From: Oceanobacillus sp. CFH 90083
GTDB taxonomy: Bacteria > Bacillota > Bacilli > Bacillales > Amphibacillaceae
Reading direction: 5' to 3'
Assembly (NCBI RefSeq): GCF_009389585.1
Contig: NZ_VIYG01000018.1
Location: 1-56,259, forward strand
Length of the DNA stretch: 56,259 bases
Each line of letters begins with the position of its first letter. Positions within the stretch are counted from its first letter, which is position 1. The translations under genes and the position numbers were made by a program. The notes beneath the pieces are model-generated. The model ran no database searches and was not told the DNA's origin. It saw only the letters and a list, made by a program, of their open reading frames with translations. Of this stretch, positions 44,858-53,867 are shown in pieces.

Positions 44858-46042
44858 TTATCGAAGCGTACTTGCACCATCCCATGCCAGTTTCTTGAGT
44901 TTCCAGGCAAGTTTTCCAGTTATAACTATATCAAGGTTCCATTTACGCACCCACACCAAACCGCGATTTTCCCCTAGACCAATGCCAAAAGCTTCCATCA
45001 TCGATTTGTGAACCGGGGCAGAGCGGCCCTCCAGATCGGCCATCACAATTTTCCCTAATCGAAGCGCCTGCATCGAACCTTCTTTACACGTCATCTGATC
45101 TGCTTTTCCAGTTCTTGGATCGACGATTTTTGTACAATCGCCAATGCTATAAACATCCGACATTCCTTGGACGCGATAACATTCATCCACCATCACTTGA
45201 CCATCGGAAGTGAGCGGCAAACCTATACCGTGAAGAACGGGATTAGGAATCAGACCAATCGTCCATATGCACAGTCCTGCCGTCAAATGCTCGCCATTGT
45301 CGAGCGTCACCACTCCAGCTTCTTCCTGCAGCGCTTTCCGATTGTGCAGCACGATCACACCACATTCATGGAGCATCTGATTCAACTTCTGTCCAATTTT
45401 CTCCGGGCCTTCCGGAAAGAGCCGTTCCTGTGAATTCAGTAAATAGACAGAGACATCGAACGAATCCAGCCCTAACGACGCTGCTTTCTTTTTCATGGCA
45501 AGTGCCAGCTCGGCTGATGTCTCGATCCCGCTGATACCTGCTCCCGCAACGGCAATGGTCATCAGTTGTTTTCTTTCCTTCAGGTTCGTCTCGCTAACAG
45601 CCTTCCGCAGATTATCACGCCAACGTTTCCGGATATCTATCGCAGTTTGTGGATCAGTCAAAGTAATCCCACCCTGATCGAGATTCGGCTGCCTGACGAT
45701 ACTGCCTAACGCAACGACTAAAAGGTCATAACGAATGCAGATATCCTTGCCTTGCCCATCTGTATACCGAATTTGTTTTTCCCCGCTATCCACGGATATA
45801 ACTGTACCTTGTACAAATTCAACTCCTTCTGAAAGATAGTGTGTCCAGGGAATCATAATCTCTTCTCCGCCGGCGGCCGGCCGAAACAACATGACTTTAC
45901 GTACATGACTGGGCTGCTTATCGATCAAAACAATCCGAATCCCCCTTTCGTTCGCCAAACCTCTGGTCTCTTTCTTTATTGCTTTGAGTGCAGGAAGTCC
46001 TGCATGGCCTCCTCCAATAATGATACATGTCAAGTCGTTCAT
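44858..46042 (-). CDS. FAD-dependent pyridine nucleotide oxidoreductase (NDH-2-like)
   Basis: 394 residues with two Rossmann folds. IIIGGGHAGLPALKAI at the start binds FAD, TIAVAGAGISGIETSAELAL near 165 binds NAD(P)H, and SDVYSIGDCTKIVD near 295 is the second FAD contact. It resembles type II NADH:quinone oxidoreductases and AIF-like proteins. AAAAGGAGCTGAG precedes the ATG. ECF41 partners are usually such oxidoreductases, epimerases or carboxymuconolactone decarboxylases, so it is the likely target and operon mate of the sigma factor. Confidence 0.88.
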   Translation of the reverse strand: MNDLTCIIIGGGHAGLPALKAIKKETRGLANERGIRIVLIDKQPSHVRKVMLFRPAAGGEEIMIPWTHYLSEGVEFVQGTVISVDSGEKQIRYTDGQGKDICIRYDLLVVALGSIVRQPNLDQGGITLTDPQTAIDIRKRWRDNLRKAVSETNLKERKQLMTIAVAGAGISGIETSAELALAMKKKAASLGLDSFDVSVYLLNSQERLFPEGPEKIGQKLNQMLHECGVIVLHNRKALQEEAGVVTLDNGEHLTAGLCIWTIGLIPNPVLHGIGLPLTSDGQVMVDECYRVQGMSDVYSIGDCTKIVDPRTGKADQMTCKEGSMQALRLGKIVMADLEGRSAPVHKSMMEAFGIGLGENRGLVWVRKWNLDIVITGKLAWKLKKLAWDGASTLR

Positions 46043-46075
46043 CGCTTCTCAGCTCCTTTTACCTTTTACACATAT

Positions 46076-46102
46076 AACGATGCAGGAGCTTGATTTGTGA
46101 CA
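46076..46102 (-). promoter_or_regulatory. ECF41-type promoter
   Basis: On the minus strand TGTCACA (46096-46102), 16 bases, then CGTT (46076-46079). The published ECF41 consensus is TGTCACA with a CGTC -10 element at this spacing. It lies 34 bases upstream of the oxidoreductase start. Confidence 0.7.
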
Positions 46103-46255
46103 TGATTGCGAGATAAACTCTCGGCTTTATACTGCTTTTATTTTATCAATGTTTCCTCTTTTCTCCATTTAATTTATTACTTTTACCATTTTCATATTGA
46201 GCCTTTGAATTCCTTTATTTTTTGCATGAAACCCTAATAAATTTTTCAGAGGTAA

Positions 46256-46924
46256 CTAATTATTAGATCGTTTGTTAACTTCGATTGTAATGAACTCCGG
46301 CAAATAGCTGGGAGTACATCCTTTTGCTACTGTTTCATCTTTGTAAAGACCCGTTTTCACACCAAGTTTCATACAACGCGCTCGATTCTTTTCATCATAA
46401 ACGCCTATCCAGCCTGCGGTGAAATTCATAGCCCATTGAACTTCCGGTTCTTCCTGCGTAATATTAGCTTCTAATGCAGATAGCAAGTATGCGGTGTTAT
46501 CAGGCGGTGTTTGTCCAGTCCATCTCAATCGCCCTTGATAATACCAGAAGGCCCGCCTTTGAAGAGCAGAAGGACTATTTTCCCATGACTCCATCAATGC
46601 AATTTTCTTCTTGTCTTTGGTGAGCTGATTAGCCATTAACCAATCCATTAAGTTATTTCGCTCATTAAATGTGTGAGTCTGCATATCCTTATCAAGCTTA
46701 TTTAGCACATCCTGTGAAAGAAGTTTTTTGTCCATAATTAAGATTGCTAATAGCCTGGGCAAAAACGTTTCCGTTGACCAAAGTTCCATAGCCAGTTCGT
46801 GATCTTTTTTAATGTCCTTCGCGATTTTTCGTAAGTCGCCCAGCTTCGTTTTACTATTGATCTGAGATAGAATGCTTTCTGCTTTTGATGAGCGTTTTAT
46901 TTCTGTACCTTTATTTTCATTCAT
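46256..46924 (-). CDS. DNA alkylation repair protein (AlkD/HEAT-like)
   Basis: 222 residues, all helical. KLGDLRKIAKDIKKDHELAM then ELWSTETFLPRLLAILI is the COG4912 AlkD start; NNLMDWLMANQL, ALQRRAFWYYQGRLRW and QWAMNFTAGWIGVYDEKNR follow. AlkD flips no base but excises bulky N3- and N7-alkyl adducts through HEAT repeats. The aromatic and Asp positions (WLMAN, WAMNF) fit only loosely, so a non-catalytic member is possible. GGAGGAG precedes the ATG. Confidence 0.8.
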   Translation of the reverse strand: MNENKGTEIKRSSKAESILSQINSKTKLGDLRKIAKDIKKDHELAMELWSTETFLPRLLAILIMDKKLLSQDVLNKLDKDMQTHTFNERNNLMDWLMANQLTKDKKKIALMESWENSPSALQRRAFWYYQGRLRWTGQTPPDNTAYLLSALEANITQEEPEVQWAMNFTAGWIGVYDEKNRARCMKLGVKTGLYKDETVAKGCTPSYLPEFITIEVNKRSNN

Positions 46925-47100
46925 TAAAAATACTCCTCCAGTCTTTTTATGGTTTTCTGGTCAACTACCATTATACAGGATTTGGGGAGGTACTTCTTTT
47001 TTCGTATCCTGAACTCATTGGGACGCAAGGATTAAGAATTAAGATTTTTATCAATACGCTATTAAAGCGTCCAATCATTGAAGGCTGCGACCTGTTTTTG

Positions 47101-47316
47101 CTACTTATTTTTACTATTATTAAATAAAAACATCGTAAGCGGGGCAAAGATAACCAAAATAGCTGCGGCGACGACCATCACTATGGCAAGGTCTGCGAAT
47201 GCAGCTGTTCCATACATCAACTCTCGAACAGCAGTAGTTTGTATAGAAATAGGGTTTATAGTTACTAAGACTTGCAGCCATTCAGGTAACGTTCCGGGAT
47301 CTACAAAAATATTACT
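47101..47316 (-). pseudogene. ABC-2 permease, C-terminal part (cut off by an IS)
   Basis: SNIFVDPGTLPEWLQVLVTI, NPISIQTTAVRELMYGTAAF, then FAPLTMFLFNNSKNK and TAG. This is the exact continuation of the fragment at 48754-49010 and parallels residues about 200-275 of the permease at 4971-5798. Confidence 0.8.
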
Positions 47317-47400
47317 TTTGAACTACCCCCACCTATCAACCTTAATGCTTGTTTGAAGTGAGAGATTCCTAAGAACACCAACCCATCGGTCAGTTATGGA

Positions 47401-48573
47401 TTAGGCTATCCCCGCAGTCCCTGCGGTTAATCGTAATGCTTCCTTACGAAGATTGACACTTGCGTTAAGATCTCTCTGGTGATGGCATTTACATATGTCA
47501 CACGTCCATTCACGTAAAGCGAGATGTTTCACGTCTTTGTTTTGGTGTCCACAATGGGAGCACAGCTGACTGGATGGATAGTTTTTCGCAACCGCCACAA
47601 CTCGCTTACCGTACCAGTCAGCTTTATATTCCAGCATCTTTCTGAATGCTGACCATGATACGTCGCTAATTGCCTTTGCAAGATTGTGATTTTTCAACAT
47701 GTTTTTTACAGACAAATCTTCTATACCAATAATATCGTGGTTTTTGATAATATCAGTAGAAATTTTATGCAGCATATCTTTTCTTGCATTAGCTATTTTT
47801 TCGTGAAGCCGGGCCACTTTTCTTTTTTGTTTATACCAATTAGCGGAACCAATTTGTCGTCTGGACAGAATCACCTACGCTTTTGCCAGCTTATTTTCTA
47901 ATGTCTGGAAAAATCTTGGGTTCGCATACACAGTTCCATCTGAAAGGGTTGCAAAATGGATTAATCCGACGTCGATACCTACAGATGAACCTGTCTTTTC
48001 ATGGTGTCCGACTTCAGTTTCGACTACGATCGAAACAAAGTATTTACCGGAAGGGTTACGCCTGACAGTTACATTTATAAGTCTGCCTTCCACTTTACGA
48101 CTTTTGGCTAAACGAACAAGTCCGAGCTTAGGTAATTTGATATGTTTATCCAGGACAGCAATATTTCCATTGACATATTTGGTGGTATACGATTGAACTG
48201 GGTTCTTCTTTGATTTAAAATGAGGTTTCCCATTCTATTTCCTGTAATAGCGCGTATAGGAATCATGCACAGTTTCAACTGCTTTTTGAAGGGCAATACT
48301 ATCTGCTTCTTTTAGGAAGGGGTAATGCTTCTTTAATTCCGGAATCGCTTTGATAGACGCATTTTTCTGGAAAAACCCGCCCTTCCAATTATTTTGAAGG
48401 GGCTGCTCGTTTTGCACCATTTCGTTCACCGTATACCAGTAATTGTCTTTCTCTTTTTGTTTTCCTGTAAAATAGTTATAGACAAAGCGGGCACAGCCTA
48501 TTGTCTTATGGATAAGCGTTATTTGGCTTGTGTTCGGATAGATCCGGAAACGAAATGCTTTTTTTGCTTTCAT
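47401..48573 (-). pseudogene. tnpB: TnpB RNA-guided nuclease gene with two in-frame amber stops
   Basis: 390 codons in one frame. KAKKAFRFRIYPNTSQITLI starts it. The RuvC motifs are intact: SVGIDVGLIHFATLSDG (Asp), [13 protein letters not shown] (Glu) and [13 protein letters not shown] (Asp); so is the zinc finger (CSHCGHQ, CDICKC). TAG codons at 48235-48237 (RYYRK*NGKP) and 47875-47877 (KLAKA*VILSRR) stand where relatives typically have glutamine, so each looks like CAG to TAG. No frameshift occurs. GGAGGAG precedes ATG 48571-48573. Full-length product would need readthrough. Confidence 0.85.
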
Positions 48574-48620
48574 GGCTCTCACCTCCTCCTATCCATTATA
48601 CCAAATGAAACCACAAAAAG

Positions 48621-48632
48621 GAACGTTTGTTC
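48621..48632. promoter_or_regulatory. LexA-box-like palindrome upstream of tnpB
   Basis: GAACGTTTGTTC in the context AAAAAGGAACGTTTGTTC, nearly identical to AAAAAGGAACGTATGTTC at 1459-1476. It deviates from the DinR core at one central position. It is 48 bases upstream of tnpB. Confidence 0.35.
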
Positions 48633-48753
48633 TTTGTTTTCAAAAAATAGAACTATCAAAAATCTGCCCTTGCCCTTAGGAGATTCGTCTCCCCCTTACC
48701 TCCTGAGTGATGCTCTTCATGCGCTTGAAGAGGGAGTTTTCTCGCCTATTTCT

Positions 48754-49010
48754 GATAAAAATAAGTGGGAATAATACTATCATACTAACCATCATGAGTG
48801 ACTTCTCTGACCGCATGATAATCCCTAACGTCGTCCAAATCCATGAAAAACAAAAAGAGAATATCAGGATGATTATTACAGCTAATAAAACGTCAACTAA
48901 ACCACCCTCTGGTTGAAATCCTAAAATTAATCCCAGAGTAATCATAATTGCCATTGCTATTGAATAGCGAATAATATCAACAAGCAATGAACTCACTAAT
49001 AATGAGAGAT
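48754..49010 (-). pseudogene. ABC-2 permease, central part
   Basis: SSLLVDIIRYSIAMAIMITL, GLILGFQPEGGLVDVLLAVI, SWIWTTLGIIMRSEKSLMMV, then VLFPLIFI where the IS begins. It parallels residues about 125-200 of the permease at 4971-5798. The N-terminal part is missing and is replaced by a fragment of an NmrA-like gene. Confidence 0.75.
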
Positions 49011-49017
49011 ACACTAT

Positions 49018-49305
49018 CCTCTGCAGCAGTACCTTCCTCAGAGCCCGATGCACCAAATACTAAAATAGTTTGATTTACGCTTGTCATAAAGAAACTGCCA
49101 CAAATGGAACTGGAATACATATTATTTTATGATAAAGAAAAATCAGAATAAATCACTTTCATAATACAATTGTGTCCCGTTTTGATAACCATATTATCTG
49201 CTTTTTATTTTGTATCCTTGATATAACTTTATTGTACAGCTTCTAGTGTTATATGCCCTCGTAAGGTGATCTGATACTTCACACATAATAGGTCTTAGAT
49301 TCTTC
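49018..49305. repeat. Diverged duplicate of the NmrA-like gene start and leader (41709-41985)
   Basis: On the minus strand MTSVNQTILVFGASGSEEGT (ATG at 49085-49087) matches MTNRTILVFGATGSQGGA of the gene at 40932-41774. Similarity continues through the leader (TCATAAAGAAAC, AAATCAC, TTTCAT, TTTATTGTACAG) to GGTCTTAGATT at both ends. The copy contains only the first two dozen codons and is joined to permease sequence. No gene is seen from 49305 to 49422. Confidence 0.75.
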
Positions 49306-49422
49306 TGCTTCTTTTAACCTGTTTTCATTCTGCCTATATCTCAATTACTCACTAAAGAATTTAACTTTTCCAGTCTGTAATATTTAAATGTATCGCAACC
49401 TAATGTTAGTCTGTCTCCTCAA

Positions 49423-50664
49423 TCATTTCAGTCTGTTCGTTTGCCATTTTCCATAGGTCAGCGAACGCCACAACCATTCGCATGGACCAAAGCGAAAGTG
49501 GCGCAGCCAATATTTGCTGATAATGATTTGAATTGCAAAAATAACACATGACAATAAGAAGCCAGCAAAGGCACCCACTTCACCGTACAATCCCAAGCCA
49601 TAATGATAGAATAAAAAGGTACAGACTACTGATTGCAATAAATAATGTGTCAGTGCCATACGCCCTGTATCCTGCAACGGAGCCAATCGTTTGCGCCATA
49701 CGTCTTTTTGAAGAAGCAGAAATAAAGTGGTTATATAAAAGATACTCATAGCCGGTCCCGAAATAAGTGCTCCGGCAAAATGCGCATAGTTGTAACCGCT
49801 CTCCGCCGCATCCACTTGGGTATGTAAAATAACTTGACCGATTAAGAAAATACTCCCTATTAAACCACTATAGCACCAAACCCTACGTAAAAGTCGATTG
49901 TCGGACTTCCAACGATAAAACCAGTTCTTTCGCCACACATAAGCACCCAACAGGAACATGGCAAATGTCATTGGAATTAATGCTATACTACTCTCCTGTA
50001 CCATCGACATATCCACGATACGCTGCTGAAGCATATTCAGATAACCTCCAGTGCCGTAAGCACGGTAAGAATCATCAATCAATTGATGGATCTCCTCAGC
50101 AGGGGGAGCCAGCGGCGGTCCGAACGTGACAACCTGCGGGGCAAATGTGTTCATTGCAATCCAGACAGCCGGAATCACCAGCAGGCTGACTGCCCAAATC
50201 AGCAATGTTTTTGGCTTACTGTTTCTAAACAGCAAGAGAAAAAATCCTAATATAGCATAAACAAATAATATATCACCGAACCAAATGAAATAGTTATGGA
50301 TAAGACCAATTACCAGCAATACAGAAAGCCTTCTTATATAAAGTATCACACCATTTTTGCCCTTTTGTCTGACACGTTCAAGAAAAATCATAAAACCGAC
50401 TCCAAACAAAAACGAAAACAAGGAGATAAATTTATAATCGACAAGGAGGTAAATCAGTTGTTGTACGACCTGATTCACTCCTCCCTCTGCACCTCCTCCT
50501 TCAAGCATGCCGGTATATAAGGATGGGGAAGAAAATAATGTTATATTCGCGAGCCAAATTCCAAACAACGCAAACCCGCGCAGAATATCAATTTCTATCA
50601 TTCGTTCCTTCCTTTTGATTGGTGTCGTATGAACCTGACTATAAAGTGAATTTACAGCCTTCAT
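49423..50664 (-). CDS. DUF418-domain membrane protein
   Basis: 413 residues, about ten hydrophobic segments. ERMIEIDILRGFALFGIWLA is the family opening and GRMALTHYLLQSVVCTFLFY the DUF418 domain near the end. Biochemical role unknown; related to acyltransferase-like YeiB/HGSNAT membrane proteins. ATG 50662-50664 follows GAGAGGTGAG. A TetR gene lies upstream on the same strand. Confidence 0.85.
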   Translation of the reverse strand: MKAVNSLYSQVHTTPIKRKERMIEIDILRGFALFGIWLANITLFSSPSLYTGMLEGGGAEGGVNQVVQQLIYLLVDYKFISLFSFLFGVGFMIFLERVRQKGKNGVILYIRRLSVLLVIGLIHNYFIWFGDILFVYAILGFFLLLFRNSKPKTLLIWAVSLLVIPAVWIAMNTFAPQVVTFGPPLAPPAEEIHQLIDDSYRAYGTGGYLNMLQQRIVDMSMVQESSIALIPMTFAMFLLGAYVWRKNWFYRWKSDNRLLRRVWCYSGLIGSIFLIGQVILHTQVDAAESGYNYAHFAGALISGPAMSIFYITTLFLLLQKDVWRKRLAPLQDTGRMALTHYLLQSVVCTFLFYHYGLGLYGEVGAFAGFLLSCVIFAIQIIISKYWLRHFRFGPCEWLWRSLTYGKWQTNRLK

Positions 50665-50833
50665 TTTCCTCACCTCTCTTTATTGAAAGCGTTTTATAAT
50701 TTCATCAAAAAGCTCCGACAATACAAGAAAATAACAAAAACATCCATATGAGATATTATTTGTCTGGAGCATATCTAAATAAACGTTTGTACGTTTCCAA
50801 ATGTTTTATTCACCTTCATTTTTTAAATCATCT

Positions 50834-51424
50834 TTATTTCCCATTTAATATTGCTTTCCACCCAGCCATTCGAAAACGTTTCACTGTATCCATATACTCT
50901 ATGGCTTCTTCTTTTGATAAATCGTGGTCAACAATTTCATATAAATCGTGAAAGCCTGCTACACAAATAACATGTAAAAAGTGCTCATTTACTTTAATCC
51001 CCCATCTATCTAAAACTTTTTTTTGAAACTCCTCCTCTATTTGGGCTAATTCGTTAAGATAATTCTCATACTTCGAACCTGTTGAACAGCAGAAAATTAA
51101 TTTAAAATCGCCAAAATGGTTATAAATATAGTCAATTATCTTATCAGTGCTATCAAGGGATGTTTTTTCTATCGTTTCATTATCTTCCCCATCTACCTGC
51201 TGGTATATTTGCCGAATGTAGTTTAATAGTTCAGATGCTGACGATTCAACCAACGCTTCAAATAAGTCTTCTTTATTTTTGAAATGATTATACATTGCCC
51301 CCGTCGTCACGTGAGCTTTTTTAGCAATGTCACGGAGGCTGGCAGATTGGAACCCCTGATTCAAAAAAGCATGGTGTGCTTCCGATAAAATTCTTTCCCT
51401 GGTTAATTTTGAATTATAACTCAT
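50834..51424 (-). CDS. TetR/AcrR-family transcriptional regulator
   Basis: 196 residues. The HTH is AFLNQGFQSASLRDIAKKAH then VTTGAMYNHFKNKEDLFEAL. The C-terminal part has a Cys pair (FCCSTGSKYENY). GAGGGG precedes the ATG. A partial palindrome upstream (51439-51475) suggests autorepression. It is transcribed towards the DUF418 gene, its probable target. Confidence 0.88.
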   Translation of the reverse strand: MSYNSKLTRERILSEAHHAFLNQGFQSASLRDIAKKAHVTTGAMYNHFKNKEDLFEALVESSASELLNYIRQIYQQVDGEDNETIEKTSLDSTDKIIDYIYNHFGDFKLIFCCSTGSKYENYLNELAQIEEEFQKKVLDRWGIKVNEHFLHVICVAGFHDLYEIVDHDLSKEEAIEYMDTVKRFRMAGWKAILNGK

Positions 51425-51438
51425 AAATACCCCTCAAA

Positions 51439-51475
51439 TTGATAACGATGTTATGTTAAGTAACAATGTTATCAA
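51439..51475. promoter_or_regulatory. Operator-like inverted repeat of the TetR gene
   Basis: TTGATAAC and GTTATCAA as outer 8-bp arms; inner bases TGTTA/TAACA extend the symmetry. It is 15 bases upstream of the TetR start. The rest of 51476-51811 shows no gene. Confidence 0.6.
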
Positions 51476-51811
51476 CTTTATGCTGATTAGTCAAAGATTT
51501 TATTTTCAATCTAGAGCGTTACTTCTCCAAATAGTAAAATAAATATTTTCATATCAACTTTCTCGAACTACGGTTTGTTCTCCATGGTTTCTAATTCGCC
51601 TAGATCTATAAATAGGTAATTTATCATTCACATCACTCGTATCATGTATTTTAGTTTACTCTTAACAATCAGCCAATCTGGCAGCTATACTCGTTCTAGA
51701 TAAAAAATAGGTATGGACATGGAATTTCTGTCAAGAAGAAAGCAGCGGCTAATTATAACTGCTGTATGTTTTTCATTAAATCGACCGTTTGCGGTAAAAC
51801 AACAAATAGTA

Positions 51812-52999
51812 CTAACTTCGATAAATAAGTCTACGCAACAAGGCATCTAGAGGGCCGCGCATTCCTTTATACTCCATCATCATGGCCAAAAGAAGACTGG
51901 TGAGCCAGACAAACACAGCGATAATAACTGCTCCTGTACTATTCAATACCTGACCCAGTCCAAATCCGACTGGTGATAGGGTGATGACCAGCAGAGCTTC
52001 GATAAAGACATAAAAAGTGAGTGATCGTTGTCCTAACGCAGTCAACGAGCGGACCATTAGACCTGTACGACTGACAATGGAACCAACCAGTCCGAATATG
52101 GCTGCATACCCAATACCACCGGCGAGCCCCGTAATCATTTGAAGAGCTATAAACAATCCTTCTATCGTTGGGGAGGAACTCCATAGCGGTGTCCCGTCAA
52201 GGGCAAGCGGAAGTCCCCCAAGAATTGAGATGGAAGTGCCTATGACAGCTATTCGAACTAAATGCTTTCGATTGCCAACAAGCAGCAAGTTATGACGTGC
52301 AGCCCATACCCCGATCAGTATCGGCAAGAGCATGGGATACATGAAAAGTTGAATCAAAATCATGAAAGGGAAACTGATTAAATTAAAGAGCGTAGTTTCT
52401 ATATATGATTCCGAGTTTGATTGTCCCAGTGTTTCCATGCTCACCCCAGAAGCATTCATTACATGCGCCATCCCCATCCACACAACAGGAAGCAGAAAAA
52501 GAAAAAATAAGGAAACAAGCAGAATAGCACGATTAAGTACACGATTCTGACGAAATAAAATCCATCCAATAAGAAGCGTGGAGAAACCGTAGAAAGCTAG
52601 AATATCAATCCCGCCGATAATAACGGTATGGACAAATCCAAATAATAAAAGAAAGGACCCACGACGCCGCAATAATCGTTTAGATTCTACTTCTAATGTC
52701 CCGGCACTAAGCTGACGATTAACCATCATGGCTAACCCATAACCTAACAATATAGCAAACAATGGAAGTCCTCGATTATCCACGAACAAGATACTGACAA
52801 AATTAACAGCTTTATCTATAACTCCCCCACCATCTTGTCGATCGAGCAATAATGGCGCATGAGCAAGGGCAATGATCAAAAGCATAAACCCTCGGGCTAA
52901 ATCTGGTGCAAGCAAACGCTCTTTCGCTAATACAGACCCACGAGCTAATCCTCTCGAGTAAGAAGAACCATTGCCCGTTTGTTTTTTTAAATTCTTCAT
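51812..52999 (-). CDS. DUF418-domain membrane protein, second copy
   Basis: 395 residues, about ten hydrophobic segments. RLLAPDLARGFMLLIIALAH and FVDNRGLPLFAILLGYGLAM open it, and GQRSLTFYVFIEALLVITLS is the DUF418 domain. It is clearly different in sequence from the protein at 49423-50664. It lies 79 bases downstream of a small membrane protein and is probably cotranscribed with it. Function unknown. Confidence 0.83.
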   Translation of the reverse strand: MKNLKKQTGNGSSYSRGLARGSVLAKERLLAPDLARGFMLLIIALAHAPLLLDRQDGGGVIDKAVNFVSILFVDNRGLPLFAILLGYGLAMMVNRQLSAGTLEVESKRLLRRRGSFLLLFGFVHTVIIGGIDILAFYGFSTLLIGWILFRQNRVLNRAILLVSLFFLFLLPVVWMGMAHVMNASGVSMETLGQSNSESYIETTLFNLISFPFMILIQLFMYPMLLPILIGVWAARHNLLLVGNRKHLVRIAVIGTSISILGGLPLALDGTPLWSSSPTIEGLFIALQMITGLAGGIGYAAIFGLVGSIVSRTGLMVRSLTALGQRSLTFYVFIEALLVITLSPVGFGLGQVLNSTGAVIIAVFVWLTSLLLAMMMEYKGMRGPLDALLRRLIYRS

Positions 53000-53078
53000 G
53001 TCACAAACAACCTCTCATTAATTTTTCATATAGCTACCCTAGAGTTACTGAAACGATGTTTGAAACGAATACAATGAC

Positions 53079-53402
53079 TTATGCTAGTACAATACCAGCA
53101 ATGATTTCTAGTATTGCTGTCCACCTTAAGTGTAGCCGCACACCTGCCCAAGACTGCTGTCCGCGGCTCCTTAAAAAATAAACAACAGCTAACGCAGTGA
53201 TGGTTACTCCGATTCCGGCAGCTAATTGTTCCACAGTACCAAATGAACTGTCATCCCCCAAAAGAATGACTGCAGGTGTCGTTTCAACATACAAGGCAAA
53301 GAAAAAAACAACTACGGTCAGTAACATTGCCCAAATAGTTTTCTTCATCCATTCATATTTCAATGAATCTGTTTCATTAACTCCATGTGAAGGCCTCTTC
53401 AT
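53079..53402 (-). CDS. Small hypothetical membrane protein
   Basis: 107 residues with three hydrophobic segments (about 22-40, 60-80, 90-107). AGGTGG is six bases before the ATG. It precedes the second DUF418 gene. Family not recognised. Confidence 0.6.
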   Translation of the reverse strand: MKRPSHGVNETDSLKYEWMKKTIWAMLLTVVVFFFALYVETTPAVILLGDDSSFGTVEQLAAGIGVTITALAVVYFLRSRGQQSWAGVRLHLRWTAILEIIAGIVLA

Positions 53403-53867
53403 GTTATACCACCTTTCTTATCAAGTATTATGCCTGAGGTATACCATAAAAAGTAGTTACATTTGTCATGAATCATATTCCATCATAACTGGATTCGTTG
53501 ATGTTAATCTGCCTTACTTGTGGGATATCATGATGCTATTTTCATTACAAAAGCTCCATTTGAAAATACTATCCAAAGAAGGGAAGAGGGGAGCTTTTAA
53601 CATATTTTAGTGCGTTTTTTTTAGAGGCACCCAAAGCTTTGGACCATTATGGAAAATCTACGGTCATTTTATGCAAACTACAGCTTGGTAATATTAGCGT
53701 AGCAACTTAGTGATAGCTCTTTTGCTAAAATTTTCGTGGACATTGTTTTCAACTTCATCATTACTAGAGGCTCTTTCAATTATTAACCGATTAAATGAAA
53801 CATTGGCTGCCAGGTTTAAAGCAGATCCCTAATACCTCTTCAAATCCATCGTTTCATTTAGTTCAAT
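53403..53867. other. Intergenic region
   Basis: About 465 bases without a convincing gene. It should hold the promoter of the small membrane protein gene; no clear operator or terminator is visible. Confidence 0.4.

Larger units (their letters stand above)
47317..48753 (-). mobile_element. TnpB-only IS (IS1341 group of IS200/IS605)
   Basis: About 1.44 kb inserted in an ABC-2 permease gene. The right end, read on the minus strand, is GGTGGGGGTAGTTCAAA; the left end abuts CTTATTTTTATC. No target duplication is visible, as expected for this group. A hairpin-forming region (CCGCAG, GGA, CTGCGG) at the tnpB 3' end through the right end probably encodes the omega (re)RNA. The first flanking bases, AGTAATATTTTTGTAGATCC, would be its guide. 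Ends are fixed by the interrupted gene, to within one or two bases. Confidence 0.8.

Noticed and set aside
47078..47356. 92-residue plus-strand frame at the IS border
   Set aside because: Antisense to the permease C-terminal fragment and the IS right end.
53197..53610. 137-residue plus-strand frame opposite a small membrane protein gene
   Set aside because: First half is antisense to the better-supported gene at 53079-53402, and there is no ribosome site.
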